Part shown: positions 17,104 to 25,525 of the stretch, piece by piece
How positions within the stretch are numbered: the stretch's first letter is position 1
Layout: each line of letters opens with the position of its first letter
DNA from: Chitinilyticum litopenaei DSM 21440
GTDB taxonomy: Bacteria > Pseudomonadota > Gammaproteobacteria > Burkholderiales > Chitinibacteraceae
Length of the DNA: 64,000 nt
Assembly (NCBI RefSeq): GCF_000428145.1
Contig: NZ_ATZJ01000001.1
Location: 248,001 to 312,000 of the forward strand
Direction: 5' to 3'
The notes under the pieces: model-generated
Databases searched by the model: none
What the model was told of the DNA's origin: nothing
What the model saw: the letters and a program-made list of their open reading frames with translations, nothing else
Made by a program: the position numbers and the translations under genes

Positions 17104-17919
17104 TTAGTGGGCGCGGTAGGGGCTGATGGTGAAGATCCGGCTCATCGGCTCGGCACTGCCGGAACCGAACCAGCGATCAAAGATCTTGGCCGCCTCACCG
17201 GCTTTTTCCATGTCGACCAGTGCAGCATCGACTGCCGCGCGCAATTCCTTTTCATTCTTGCGCAGGCCAACGCCGATGATTTTGACGCTCAGGGCAAAAT
17301 CGGACACTTCGTACTGGTCGCGCACACTGATCGGCAGTCGGGCCTGAAAGCTTGCCAGTACCGGGCCGTCGGCCACTGCGCCATCGATCTTGTTTTCCAG
17401 CAGCGCCTTGACGATTTCCGGCTTGTCTTCAAACTCGCTCAGCTTGGCTTGCGGATAATTCTTGCGCAGCATCTTGGCCGTGCTGGACGTGGCCGTTGCA
17501 CCGAGTCGGGCGCTTGCGAGGTCGGAGTCCTGTTTGAACCGTCCCTTTTTCGCCAGTACTTTGTCCTCAGTGACAAAGTAACCGATGCTGAAATCGATTT
17601 CCTTTTCGCGATCACGGGTACGTGTCAGATCGGCGACCACCATATCGACCTGCTCCTGCTTCAGTGCCGGAATCCGGTCGTCGGATTCAAGCGTGATGAA
17701 GGTGGGCTTGACGCCCAATCTGCGCGCGATGCCCTGCGCAAATTCAATATCGTAGCCGCGCAAGACACGGGTTTTCGGGTCCAGTTGTGAAAACGGCGGG
17801 GAAGAATCCTTTACCCCGATCAGGATCTCGCCTTTTTTCTTGATGGACTCGAGATCGTTGGTGTTCGCATTGGCGAGAGAGGTAATGGCAAGCAAGCTTG
17901 CCAGCAGCAATTGGCGCAT
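17104..17919 (-). CDS. Amino-acid-type ABC transporter substrate-binding protein (orphan)
   Basis: A 271-aa exported protein. MRQLLLASLLAITSLANANT is a Sec signal peptide with cleavage after ANA. The mature part is a family 3 solute-binding fold: ESIKKKGEILIGVKDSSPPF, RGYDIEFAQGIARRLGVKP, DMVVADLTRTRDREKEIDFS and the late GLRKNEKELRAAVDAAL. It should bind a polar amino acid or similar solute in the periplasm. No permease or ATPase gene is adjacent, so it is an orphan that shares a transporter or feeds a receptor. The start at 17919 is chosen because the signal peptide begins there; upstream in-frame sequence is not protein-like. Confidence 0.88.
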   Translation of the reverse strand: MRQLLLASLLAITSLANANTNDLESIKKKGEILIGVKDSSPPFSQLDPKTRVLRGYDIEFAQGIARRLGVKPTFITLESDDRIPALKQEQVDMVVADLTRTRDREKEIDFSIGYFVTEDKVLAKKGRFKQDSDLASARLGATATSSTAKMLRKNYPQAKLSEFEDKPEIVKALLENKIDGAVADGPVLASFQARLPISVRDQYEVSDFALSVKIIGVGLRKNEKELRAAVDAALVDMEKAGEAAKIFDRWFGSGSAEPMSRIFTISPYRAH

Positions 17920-18127
17920 GTTGGTGATCCAGGCTTGGGCGTGTGGGCAGTAAAGGGGCTGGCGCTGCCAGTCGAATTCGAAGGCTGCGCCATGCCGGCA
18001 AGAGGGAAACTGGGCAGAGCCTAGCGAGCAGCCCGGGGTTTTGCAGGGCTGCACCAGGCGGATTTCTGCTGCAAGCCTGTTCCCGAACTGGTCGGGAGCA
18101 GGCTCGTTGGACTACGGCTGCTAAGGC

Positions 18128-19105
18128 TTAGTCGTTCAGTTCCAGCTCGAAGCGGAAGAATTCGCTGGTGCCATTGTCATTGTCGCTGACCAGCACGCCT
18201 TCGATTTCATCGGTATCGGCTTCGGTTATTGCGATCGATTCAAGCTTGGTAATCACAGCCTGGCCCTTGCGGGTCAGCAGAACCGAGCTCGGGGCCAGGT
18301 CGATAGTCTGACCGGGCACGAAGCTGTCGAGCGGAATCAGGCCAACGAAGCTGCCCAGAATCGCGCCATCGTTATAGGCATCGCCGGTGGCTTCCACCGA
18401 AGCGGTGTAAACCAGGCTGTTTGCTTGCGGCCAGAAATCACCACCGGACAGCCCGGCTTCAAAGTTGCTGATGCGCGGCAGGCTGACCTTGAACACATCC
18501 AGCTTGCTGACTTGTTCCAGCTTGCCTTGCATGTAGGCAATGAATTCGGCCTGGTCCAGACGGAAAATCAGGTTGCTGCCCGAGTTGCCGCGGTTGAACA
18601 CGTAAGCGTGGCCGCCGGCGGTGGCCAGACCTTCGATGTTCAGGGTTTCTTCGCCGCTGAAGCCGCTGGCTGCGTACAGTTGCGCGTACAGCGGCTTGAG
18701 GTTGCGTTCCAGCTTGGTCTGCTGGTCAGCCGACAGCATGTAGCCCCATTCGCGGACATCAGCCTTGCTGCCCGAGCCCAGCACGATGCGCCAGTATTGC
18801 TTGCCAATACGCACCTGGGTCATGGCTTCGTAGTCCGGCTTGATCTTTTTCGGGATGCGGCCGTTGGCCTCAACCGGGTAATCCTTGATCAGCTGCTTGC
18901 CAGTGATCTGGAATTGGCGGTTCAGCTCGAACAGCCACGGCGAATCATCGCCGACGGCAAACAGCGAGCGGCCGCGCGCGCTCAGGCCAGATGCGGAGGG
19001 CAGGTCGGCATTCAGAACCGCCGGACTGATCTCCAGTTTGGGAGACGCATAGGCGGAGGCCATCAGCACGGCAGTTAGTGCGGGCAGCAAAATCGGTTTC
19101 ATCAT
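18128..19105 (-). CDS. Secreted hypothetical protein, propeller-like
   Basis: A 325-aa protein with a signal peptide (MMKPILLPALTAVLMASAYA, cleavage before SPK). It then reads like a beta-propeller: LSARGRSLFAVGDDSPWLFELN, NIEGLATAGGHAYVFNRGNSGS and KLESIAITEADTDEIEGVLVSDND. The IEGLA...RG pattern recurs in the DUF3616-like protein at 26275-27405, so the two may share a fold. The acidic DEIEGVLVSDNDNG end could bind calcium. Location is periplasmic or secreted. It is a single gene with its own AT-rich promoter region. Its function is unknown. Confidence 0.75.
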   Translation of the reverse strand: MMKPILLPALTAVLMASAYASPKLEISPAVLNADLPSASGLSARGRSLFAVGDDSPWLFELNRQFQITGKQLIKDYPVEANGRIPKKIKPDYEAMTQVRIGKQYWRIVLGSGSKADVREWGYMLSADQQTKLERNLKPLYAQLYAASGFSGEETLNIEGLATAGGHAYVFNRGNSGSNLIFRLDQAEFIAYMQGKLEQVSKLDVFKVSLPRISNFEAGLSGGDFWPQANSLVYTASVEATGDAYNDGAILGSFVGLIPLDSFVPGQTIDLAPSSVLLTRKGQAVITKLESIAITEADTDEIEGVLVSDNDNGTSEFFRFELELND

Positions 19106-19211
19106 GGCAGTACGCTCACAAAGGGTATGAACAGGGAAACATTGCGCACCTTGTTTGCTGCGTGAGGTTCATTCCTGATGAAATGCCCATCCGTCAGTCT
19201 GTTAGGTCAAT

Positions 19212-19241
19212 ATATTTCACTTTTGTTACATGAAAAGTCAA
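19212..19241 (-). promoter_or_regulatory. Putative promoter of the secreted propeller-like gene
   Basis: On the minus strand TTGACT (19236-19241) and AAATAT (19212-19217) are spaced by 18 nt, in the only clearly AT-rich stretch nearby. It is about 107 nt upstream of the start at 19105, leaving a long leader. Confidence 0.45.
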
Positions 19242-19281
19242 GTTTTCGGCGTGGTTTTTTGCTTGGTAGTCAGTGGTGTTG

Positions 19282-19374
19282 ATGCCAGTCTTCCGAAAGA
19301 CTGACGATGCTGTGCGCAAGGCCTACCGTACGGCGCTTGTGAAAGCGCGCAAGGCCGCAAGGCTGGCTGAATGA
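19282..19374 (+). CDS. Possible 30-aa basic microprotein
   Basis: ATG at 19282 opens a 30-codon frame that begins MPVFRKTDDAVRKAYRTALV and continues with Lys, Arg and Ala to Glu-stop. The peptide would form a basic amphipathic helix. No strong ribosome-binding site is seen. It may be a real small gene, a gene remnant or chance; it is listed because its composition is unlike random translation. Confidence 0.2.
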   Translation: MPVFRKTDDAVRKAYRTALVKARKAARLAE

Positions 19375-19431
19375 TGGCAGCCTGGAAGACAAGTTCAGAG
19401 GCAGGCATGGATTTGCCTGGCTTGCCGGTAA

Positions 19432-20559
19432 TCAGTGACCGGCAACGACCATATTGTCGCGGTGGATCAGTTCGGGCTCGTCGATATAGCCCAGCGCCGC
19501 TTCGATCTGCCCGGTGGGCAGACGCAGGATGCGCCGCGTTTCCGCCGCGCTGTAGTTGATCAGCCCACGGGCGATTTCGCGGCCGTCGGTGTCGACGCAG
19601 GCGACGACCTCGCCGCGCAGGAATTCACCCTCGACGGCGGTGACACCGATGGGCAGCAGGCTGGAGCCGGCCTGCTTGACCGCGCGGATCGCACCGGCAT
19701 CGAGCACCACGCGCCCGGCGAGCTGCAGGTGATCGGCGATCCACTGCTTTTTTGCCGCCAGCGGCGAGGTGTCGGCGGTGAGCTGCGTGCCGATGCGCTC
19801 GCCCGCGGCCAGGCGGGTCAGCACGTTTGCCTCGCGGCCGCAGGCGATGATGGTTGCCGCGCCGCTGCGCGCCGCGCGTTTGGCGGCGACGATCTTGGTG
19901 TACATGCCGCCGGTGCCGACGCTCGACCCCGCGCCGCCGGCCATGATTTCCAGCTGCGGGTCGCCGGCGATGGCGTCCTGCACCAGCGTGGCGGCCGGAT
20001 CGCGGCGCGGGTCGGCGGTGAAGAGGCCGGTCTGGTCGGTAAGGATGATCAGCGCGTCGCCTTCGATCAGGTTTGTCACCAGCGCACCCAGCGTGTCGTT
20101 GTCGCCGAACTTGATTTCGGCGGTGACCACGGTGTCGTTCTCGTTGATGATGGGAATGACGCCGAGATTGAGCAGCGTCAGCAGCGTCGAGCGCGCGTTC
20201 AGGTAACGGGTGCGGTCGCGCAGGTCTTCGTGCGTGAGCAGCACCTGCGCGGTATTCAGATTGTGCTGGCGAAACGCCTTTTCGTAGGCTTCGCACAGGC
20301 CCATCTGGCCCACGGCGGCGGCGGCCTGTTTTTCGTGGATGGCGGTGGGTTTTTGCGACCAGCCCAGCCGCGCCACGCCCTCGGCGACCGCGCCGGAGCT
20401 GACCAGCACCACCTGCTTGCCCTGCTGCATCAGCTGGGCGATTTCGCTGGCCCAGCGCGCCAGCGCGTGCGCATCCAGCCCCTTGCCGTCATTGGTGACG
20501 AGGCTGGAGCCGACCTTGACGACGATGCGGTGGGCGGACTGGATCAGGCTGGGCGACAT
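19432..20559 (-). CDS. proB: Glutamate 5-kinase
   Basis: A 375-aa ProB that phosphorylates glutamate, the first step of proline synthesis. RIVVKVGSSLVTNDGKGLD is the ATP-binding amino-acid-kinase motif, with IINENDTVVTAEIKFGDNDT and ILTDQTGLFTADPR following. A C-terminal PUA domain runs from about residue 280 to the end, as in full-length ProB. The ATG at 20559 is supported by GGAAAT upstream; the longer minus-strand frame running to 22041 is a shadow of other genes. Neither proA nor obg is adjacent, although obg often is in betaproteobacteria. Confidence 0.96.
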   Translation of the reverse strand: MSPSLIQSAHRIVVKVGSSLVTNDGKGLDAHALARWASEIAQLMQQGKQVVLVSSGAVAEGVARLGWSQKPTAIHEKQAAAAVGQMGLCEAYEKAFRQHNLNTAQVLLTHEDLRDRTRYLNARSTLLTLLNLGVIPIINENDTVVTAEIKFGDNDTLGALVTNLIEGDALIILTDQTGLFTADPRRDPAATLVQDAIAGDPQLEIMAGGAGSSVGTGGMYTKIVAAKRAARSGAATIIACGREANVLTRLAAGERIGTQLTADTSPLAAKKQWIADHLQLAGRVVLDAGAIRAVKQAGSSLLPIGVTAVEGEFLRGEVVACVDTDGREIARGLINYSAAETRRILRLPTGQIEAALGYIDEPELIHRDNMVVAGH

Positions 20560-20675
20560 GGCGGATTTCCGGCAAAACGGGGTAGGAGAAGGCGGCCCGC
20601 TTCGAGCAACGGGCGACACCTGGCTGGTCGATGGTGCGGGCATTATATCGCGACGCTTGCCGACCGACGGCATTG

Positions 20676-20737
20676 CCAATACATTCCCTTGTATTGGCTC
20701 AAAGCCCTCGTCCTGTATTGGCCGGGTGGCTATACCC
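20676..20737 (+). repeat. GGGTAT/ATACCC-type element, copy B (diverged)
   Basis: CCAATACA (20676-20683) and TGTATTGG (20690-20697) form a perfect 8-bp inverted repeat. A second TGTATTGG follows at 20714, then GGCTATACCC ending at 20737. The TATTGG and GGCTATACCC parts match other copies. It lies in the divergent proB/thrE-type promoter region, so it may influence either gene. Confidence 0.45.
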
Positions 20738-20814
20738 GTGGGGCTGTTGCCGATCCCGACCGGGCTTGATGCCCGGCAAACCGCGTGTCGCAATTCTTTC
20801 CTACACTCGTGCGC

Positions 20815-21585
20815 ATGGAAACCGTCAAAACCCTTCCCGAACTGCCGCTGACCGAAGTGCTTGATCTGGCGCTGCAGGCTGGCCTGCTGGTGCACCTCTC
20901 CGGCGGCGACACGGCGCGCGCGGCTTCGACCATGCACCGCAGCGCGCTGGCGCTGGGCGCGGTGCGCGCCGATACCGTGGTCTCCTCGCTGAACATCGGC
21001 CTGACCATCGAGCGCGGCACCGAGCGCGAAACGGCGTTTCGCCGCGCGCCGCATGTCGGCGCCAATTTCACCAACCTCAGCGACATCGAGCGCTGCCTCG
21101 AGGCGCTGGAAGACGGCCAGCTCTCCGCCGACGCCTTTCGTGAAGGCCTGGCAGCCATCGCCCGGCACAAGCCGCATTACCCGCGCTGGCTGATGGCCAT
21201 TCTGATCGGCGTGTCCTGCGGCGCCTTTGCCGCGCTGTTTGGCGGCGACGCCGGCGCGGTGCTGATCACCACGCTGGGTGCGGGACTGGGGGTGGCGGTG
21301 CGCTTCGTGCTGCTGGCGCGCGGCTTCAAGCCCGTGCTGTTCGCGATTGCCGCCAGCTTTGTTGCACTGCTGGTCGTCGGTCTGCTGCAGCGTTTCACCG
21401 CGACGCCGGACGCCGCGCTGGCCGCCTCGGTACTGTTTCTGATTCCCGGCGTACCGCTGATCAATGGTGCATCCGACATGCTGGTCGCCAATTACCTGAA
21501 CGGCATGGTGCGCCTGACCATGAGCGCGATGATCGTGCTGGGCATCGCCATCGGCGTCAGCGTCGCGCTGCGCTTTCTGAGCTGA
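20815..21585 (+). CDS. Threonine/serine exporter family, YjjP/ThrE N-terminal half
   Basis: A 256-aa membrane protein. The cytoplasmic N-terminal third contains VLDLALQAGLLVHLSGGDTARA and the family HRSALALGAVRADTVVSSLN. About four hydrophobic helices then follow from residue 120. This is the N-terminal half of the ThrE exporter family, encoded separately as in YjjP. Its partner half follows 10 nt downstream, so the pair forms one inner-membrane exporter for threonine, serine or small dicarboxylates. The ATG at 20815 directly precedes the conserved region. Confidence 0.87.
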   Translation: METVKTLPELPLTEVLDLALQAGLLVHLSGGDTARAASTMHRSALALGAVRADTVVSSLNIGLTIERGTERETAFRRAPHVGANFTNLSDIERCLEALEDGQLSADAFREGLAAIARHKPHYPRWLMAILIGVSCGAFAALFGGDAGAVLITTLGAGLGVAVRFVLLARGFKPVLFAIAASFVALLVVGLLQRFTATPDAALAASVLFLIPGVPLINGASDMLVANYLNGMVRLTMSAMIVLGIAIGVSVALRFLS

Positions 21586-21595
21586 GGGAATCGAC

Positions 21596-22057
21596 ATGCA
21601 AGCCTGGCTGATCGAATTGTGGGCGGCGCCGGCGGCGCTGGGTTTTGCCCTCTTGTTCAATGTACCGCCGCGCGCGCTGCTGGCCTGCGGCGTGCTGGCG
21701 ATTGCCGGCCATGCCGCGCGCAAGCTGGCGATGGATTTCGGCGGCGCCGACATCGTGTTCGGCACGCTGATCGCCGCCTTGCTGATCGGTTTCGCGGCCG
21801 AGTGGTGGGGGCGCCGCCAGCGTGATGTGCCGCTGATGTACGCGATTTCGGCGGCGATCCCGATGATTCCGGGCACCTTCATGTACAAGGCTGTGCAGGG
21901 CCTGCTGGGTATCGCCAAGCTGCAAGCCAACGCCGCCGGCGAGGCCATCCTGGTCAGCGCCGGGGTCAACATCGTCAAGGCCAGCATGATCGTGCTGGCG
22001 CTGGCCTTCGGCATCGCCGCGCCGCACCTGCTGTGGCCCAAGCACCAGCATCATTGA
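21596..22057 (+). CDS. Threonine/serine exporter family, YjjB-like C-terminal half
   Basis: A 153-aa protein with four to five membrane helices. ISAAIPMIPGTFMYKAVQGLLG is the hallmark segment of the second half of ThrE exporters (YjjB type). It follows the YjjP-like gene by 10 nt and ends at a strong terminator, so the two form a bicistronic operon. It acts only with its partner. Confidence 0.88.
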   Translation: MQAWLIELWAAPAALGFALLFNVPPRALLACGVLAIAGHAARKLAMDFGGADIVFGTLIAALLIGFAAEWWGRRQRDVPLMYAISAAIPMIPGTFMYKAVQGLLGIAKLQANAAGEAILVSAGVNIVKASMIVLALAFGIAAPHLLWPKHQHH

Positions 22058-22104
22058 AGGTGTGAGGTGTGAGGCAGGGCCGGATTGCCTGCTGCGCAAA
22101 TCAG

Positions 22105-22133
22105 AAAAGCCGTCAGTTCATGACGGCTTTTTT
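22105..22133. terminator. Bidirectional rho-independent terminator
   Basis: AAAAGCCGTCA, loop GTTCA, TGACGGCTTTTTT: an 11-bp stem with A/T runs on both sides, 48 nt after the exporter operon. It also suits the convergent outer-membrane-protein gene ending at 22209. Confidence 0.92.
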
Positions 22134-22136
22134 GCG

Positions 22137-22185
22137 GGGTATGTCGTTGAAGCTTATTGCTGGAAATGGCTTTGTGGAGATAGGT
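22137..22185 (+). repeat. GGGTAT/ATACC dispersed element, copy K
   Basis: This copy starts GGGTATGTCG immediately after the terminator and is closest to the copy at 38441 (shared TGAAGCT, ATTGC and GGAAA blocks in the same order and spacing). It ends GAGATAGG rather than ATACCC. It lies between two convergent genes. Confidence 0.55.
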
Positions 22186-22208
22186 TGTGGCGTATTTCCA
22201 CCCCTCAC

Positions 22209-23177
22209 TCAGAACGAGCAGGCCAGCCCGATCGAGTAGCCGTGCACATTGTTGCCGAACATATAGCGCGCGACCAGCCGCGTGCGGGTGATCCAGATGT
22301 TGTAGGCACTGGAGTCCAGCTCGATGCCGGCGCCGACCGAAGACAGGTAGTCAAAGCCCAGCACACCGGCCTGGTCGCCGAAGTAGCGCGAATGTGATGC
22401 TTCCAGCACATAGCGGAAGGGCTTGCCCAGCAGGCTCCAGTCGCTGATCGGCGCGCGCCAGCGCGCATAGACATTCGCCGTCGACGAATCGGCGCGGCCT
22501 GCCATCGATTTGCTGCCGGCGATGGTTTCCAGATGGATGTAGGAGTAGCGGAATTCGAGGTCGATGTCGTGCTCGGGGCTGACCTTTTCGTAATCCAGCA
22601 TCAGCGCGCCACCCAGGCCGCCGACCGTCATCTGGCCGCCATCCAGAAAATCGGTATTGAGTTCGGTATTCTGGTCCAGCCACCACTTGCCGATGCGCAG
22701 GTCGCTGGCGACCGTGCCCAGCGAAATATTCAGAATCGGCCGGATCACCCATTCACCGCTGTCGCTGAGCGGAAAATCCCAGCCTATGCCGCCCTGCAGC
22801 GTGCCGGAGTTCCATTTCAGCGGGATTTCGCGCGCATCCTCGCCGCGACTGGCGACAAACACCGGGTCGTAGCGGCTGTAGCCGATGGCGCCTTCCAGAT
22901 AGATCGGCGTTTCCTTGCTCATCGTCGCGCCGCCGCCGAGCTGGCTCATGTTCAGCGAGGGGTTGCCGCTTTGCGCGTTGCTGATCGACAGCGAGCTCGA
23001 CGCCAGGTCGGGAATCGCCGAGTAGGACATCAGCGCCAGCACGCCGTCGGCATGTTGGCGCAGGTTCACATCCCGCAGCCGGTAATCGGCGGCCGCGCTG
23101 CTGGCGGCCAGCGGGCTCAGCAGGCAGGCCGCCAGCACGGTGCGGGCAGGAAAGAGGGCGGATGCGGGCTGGGCCAT
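22209..23177 (-). CDS. Outer-membrane beta-barrel protein of unknown function
   Basis: A 322-aa exported protein. It begins MAQPASALFPARTVLAACLL with signal-peptide cleavage after AAA. The rest alternates short hydrophobic strands with polar turns (for example GALMLDYEKV, DIDLEFRYSYIHLETI) and ends with Phe (LACSF), the C-terminal signature recognised by the BAM machinery. It resembles autotransporter-like or transporter-type barrels but has no passenger domain. The start at 23177 gives the signal peptide; upstream in-frame residues are not plausible. The diguanylate cyclase gene lies 44 nt upstream on the same strand. Confidence 0.75.
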   Translation of the reverse strand: MAQPASALFPARTVLAACLLSPLAASSAAADYRLRDVNLRQHADGVLALMSYSAIPDLASSSLSISNAQSGNPSLNMSQLGGGATMSKETPIYLEGAIGYSRYDPVFVASRGEDAREIPLKWNSGTLQGGIGWDFPLSDSGEWVIRPILNISLGTVASDLRIGKWWLDQNTELNTDFLDGGQMTVGGLGGALMLDYEKVSPEHDIDLEFRYSYIHLETIAGSKSMAGRADSSTANVYARWRAPISDWSLLGKPFRYVLEASHSRYFGDQAGVLGFDYLSSVGAGIELDSSAYNIWITRTRLVARYMFGNNVHGYSIGLACSF

Positions 23178-23221
23178 GATGCAATTCGGGCGGTCGATCA
23201 CGGCGGCAAGGATAACACCGC

Positions 23222-24589
23222 TCAGCTGACGGCATCCTGCGCGCCATCCGGCTCGTTGGCCGCAAGACACACCCGGTTGCGGCCGGCATGCTTGGCCTTG
23301 TAGAGCGCCTTGTCCGCACGGTTGAGCAGGGTGTCGATCGGCTCGTCGGGCTGGCGCGCCGCCACGCCCAGGCTCACGGTGAAGCCGAAGGCCGCCTCGC
23401 CGCTGCCCAGCGTCTGCTGCGCCACGGCCTGACGCAGCCGTTCGGCGATCAGCGGTGCGGCAACCTGGTCGGTGTCGGGCAGCAGCAGCGCGAATTCCTC
23501 GCCGCCCATGCGCGCCAGCACGTCGATATTGCGCAACTGCCCGCGCAGCACATCGGCCAGCCGCACCAGCGCGCGGTCGCCCGCCTCGTGGCCGTGGGTG
23601 TCGTTGATGCGCTTGAAGAAATCGATGTCGAGCATCAGCAGCGCCAGCGGCTGGTGGTTGCGCGCGCTGCGTGCGACCTCCTGCGCGGCGCGCTCGAAAA
23701 AGGCGCGGCGGTTCATCAGGCCGGTCAGCGGATCGGTGCGCGCGGTGACTTCCAGCTGGGTGATCAGCTCGGTGTTGTCCTGCAGCACGCGCAGCAGCTG
23801 GTCATTGGCGCGGCTGAGCGAGGCCGTTACCGATTTTTCCTGGCTCAGGTCGGTGATCAGTTCGAAGAACACCTGTTCCTGCTCGCTGGCGCGGTTCAGC
23901 GCAATGATCAGCGAGCGCAGGTGGTAGGGATTGCCATGCGGGTGTGTACCGGAAAACTCGAAGCTGGCCGGATTGCCCTGTTCGGCCAGCGCCAGGTAGT
24001 AGCGCAGCTCCATGCCTGCGGGCAGCCAGTGCTGCGGACGGCGCTGGCCGACCAGGGTATCGGGCAGCTGGCCCAGCAGGCGCGCCAGTGAGGCGCTCAC
24101 ATAGGTGATGCGGCCCTGGCGGTCCATCGTGCACAGCAGGGCGTGATCCTGCAGTGCGCGCAGCCAGCTGTTCTGGCGGTTTTCCTGCTCCTTCAGCCGG
24201 CGCGCCAGCAGCAGTTCCTGGGAAATGTCCTGCATGAAACCCTGCAGGCCGATCAGCGCGCCGCTGCTGTCGTGCAGGCAGCGGCGCTGACAGCGCAGCC
24301 GGCGCAGCGAACCGTCGGGCAGGCAGAGGTCGAATTCGCTTTCGCTGTTGCCTGCGTGCGCCAGCGCCTGCAGGTCGTCGCGCAGCAGGCGCTGCGCATC
24401 CCAGGGGGGCAAGAGCGTGGTATCCTGCCGGCCCAGCAGCGCGGCGCCCGACTCTTGTCCCAGCAGGGCCGCCCAGGCCGGGCTGGAGGCGCGATAGCGC
24501 AGCTGCAGGTCTTTTTGCCAGGCGGCCAGCGGCAAATCGCCGATCCAGGCGGCCAGCTCGTTTTCGGAAGGCATCCGGTGCTTGTCCAT
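23222..24589 (-). CDS. PAS-GGDEF diguanylate cyclase
   Basis: A 455-aa soluble protein. Two PAS-like sensory modules fill residues 1-260 (LQLRYRASSPAWAALLGQES and CTMDRQGRITYVSASLARLL), followed by a short helical linker. The GGDEF domain is complete: MLDIDFFKRINDTHGHEAGD binds metal, and LARMGGEEFALLLPD is the active site. An RNID inhibitory site lies five residues before GGEEF, so product inhibition is expected. It makes c-di-GMP from GTP in response to an unknown signal. It begins 8 nt after the GntR-type regulator gene, with AGGA as ribosome-binding site, so the two are co-transcribed. Confidence 0.93.
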   Translation of the reverse strand: MDKHRMPSENELAAWIGDLPLAAWQKDLQLRYRASSPAWAALLGQESGAALLGRQDTTLLPPWDAQRLLRDDLQALAHAGNSESEFDLCLPDGSLRRLRCQRRCLHDSSGALIGLQGFMQDISQELLLARRLKEQENRQNSWLRALQDHALLCTMDRQGRITYVSASLARLLGQLPDTLVGQRRPQHWLPAGMELRYYLALAEQGNPASFEFSGTHPHGNPYHLRSLIIALNRASEQEQVFFELITDLSQEKSVTASLSRANDQLLRVLQDNTELITQLEVTARTDPLTGLMNRRAFFERAAQEVARSARNHQPLALLMLDIDFFKRINDTHGHEAGDRALVRLADVLRGQLRNIDVLARMGGEEFALLLPDTDQVAAPLIAERLRQAVAQQTLGSGEAAFGFTVSLGVAARQPDEPIDTLLNRADKALYKAKHAGRNRVCLAANEPDGAQDAVS

Positions 24590-24597
24590 GCGCAGTC

Positions 24598-25350
24598 CTA
24601 GCCGTTCAGTTCCACCACATAGTGGTAGTAATCGCTGCGGAAATAGGAATAGGTCAGCTCGATCAGCTGGCCGCTTTGCATGGCGCTCACCCGGGTCAGG
24701 CGCAGCATGGGCTGGCCGACCGGCAGCCCGCAGCGCGCGGCCATGGCGGCATCACAATTGATGGCTGTGATTTCCTCGACGGCGCGCGCCACATGCAGCT
24801 GCTGGGCTTCCATGTACTCGTAGAGCGAGGCGCCGACCTGCAGCGGATCGGGCAACAGGCTGTGCGGCAGCGTGGAGCGTTCGTAGCCGATCACGATGTC
24901 GTTGGCCGTACGGATGCGTTCCAGTCGCGCAACCTGCTGGCCGGTTTGCAGGTTCAGCCGCCATTGTTCGTCCAGATCGGGGGCGCAGACGCTACGCGCC
25001 AGCCAGCGCGAGCCCGGCACGAAACCGCGTGCGCGCAGCATGTCGGAAAGGCTGGCCAGCCGCGACACCGGCTGGTCGATCTTGGGGGTGATCACATCAT
25101 GGCCGTCGGCATCGCGCATGATCCAGTGATCCGCGCGCAGCTGGTCGAGCGCCATGGCGGCGTCCGCCGTGCTGATGGCCAGCAGCTCGGCAAAGCGCTG
25201 CGCCTCGGGCAGCGGTTCACCCGGCTGCCAGTAGCCGGCGCAGACGGCGATGCGCAATTTCTGGAAAAACTGCAGGGCGAGGGATTGCGGCAGTTCGGGG
25301 TCGGGATTGAGCGCGAGCAGTTTGCGCTCGGCAGGAGACGAAGCAGTCAT
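24598..25350 (-). CDS. GntR family regulator, HutC subfamily (UTRA domain)
   Basis: A 250-aa regulator. The N-terminal winged helix includes LALQFFQKLRIAVCAGYWQPGEPL and FAELLAISTADAAMALDQLR. The C-terminal UTRA ligand domain includes MLRARGFVPGSRW, ARLERIRTANDIVIGYERS and LTYSYFRSDYYHYVVEL. The HTH is somewhat divergent from the usual LPSERxLA core. UTRA domains bind small metabolites such as sugars or histidine-pathway compounds. It heads an operon with the diguanylate cyclase, suggesting metabolite-linked control of c-di-GMP. The ATG at 25350 is chosen; an in-frame upstream extension to 25539 overlaps the divergent promoter zone. Confidence 0.87.
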   Translation of the reverse strand: MTASSPAERKLLALNPDPELPQSLALQFFQKLRIAVCAGYWQPGEPLPEAQRFAELLAISTADAAMALDQLRADHWIMRDADGHDVITPKIDQPVSRLASLSDMLRARGFVPGSRWLARSVCAPDLDEQWRLNLQTGQQVARLERIRTANDIVIGYERSTLPHSLLPDPLQVGASLYEYMEAQQLHVARAVEEITAINCDAAMAARCGLPVGQPMLRLTRVSAMQSGQLIELTYSYFRSDYYHYVVELNG

Positions 25351-25525
25351 GGGCAACAACCGGGCCGGGAAACAATGCTTGCAGGATAGGAGACTGCGGT
25401 GACATTTGTTGTAAAGCTGCATGCAAAATCGCTGTTTGTCTGCTTGGCAAGACACTCCGCCGCGCCCGGCCGGCGCCGGACCGGGCGGGTACAATGCCGG
25501 CAATCGCAACTGGAGAAACGATCCG

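Larger units (their letters stand above)
19106..19431. other. 326-nt intergenic region with promoter and a tiny reading frame
   Basis: The left part is AT-rich and holds a promoter for the gene at 18128-19105. A CAGTCTT-CCGA-AAGACTG hairpin follows at about 19286-19303, without a T-run. The right part, before the proB stop, holds a 30-codon plus-strand frame (19282-19374). No other gene is evident. Confidence 0.5.

Noticed and set aside
17104..17919. The adjacent solute-binding gene as source of the chemoreceptor's binding domain
   Set aside because: It is a family 3 (amino-acid type) protein, while the receptor's domain is family 1 (sugar type), so it is not a duplication of the neighbour.
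20560..22041. Minus-strand open frame extending proB to a total of 869 codons
   Set aside because: It runs antisense through the two exporter genes, is Arg/Gln/His-rich and low-complexity, and ProB is complete from 20559.
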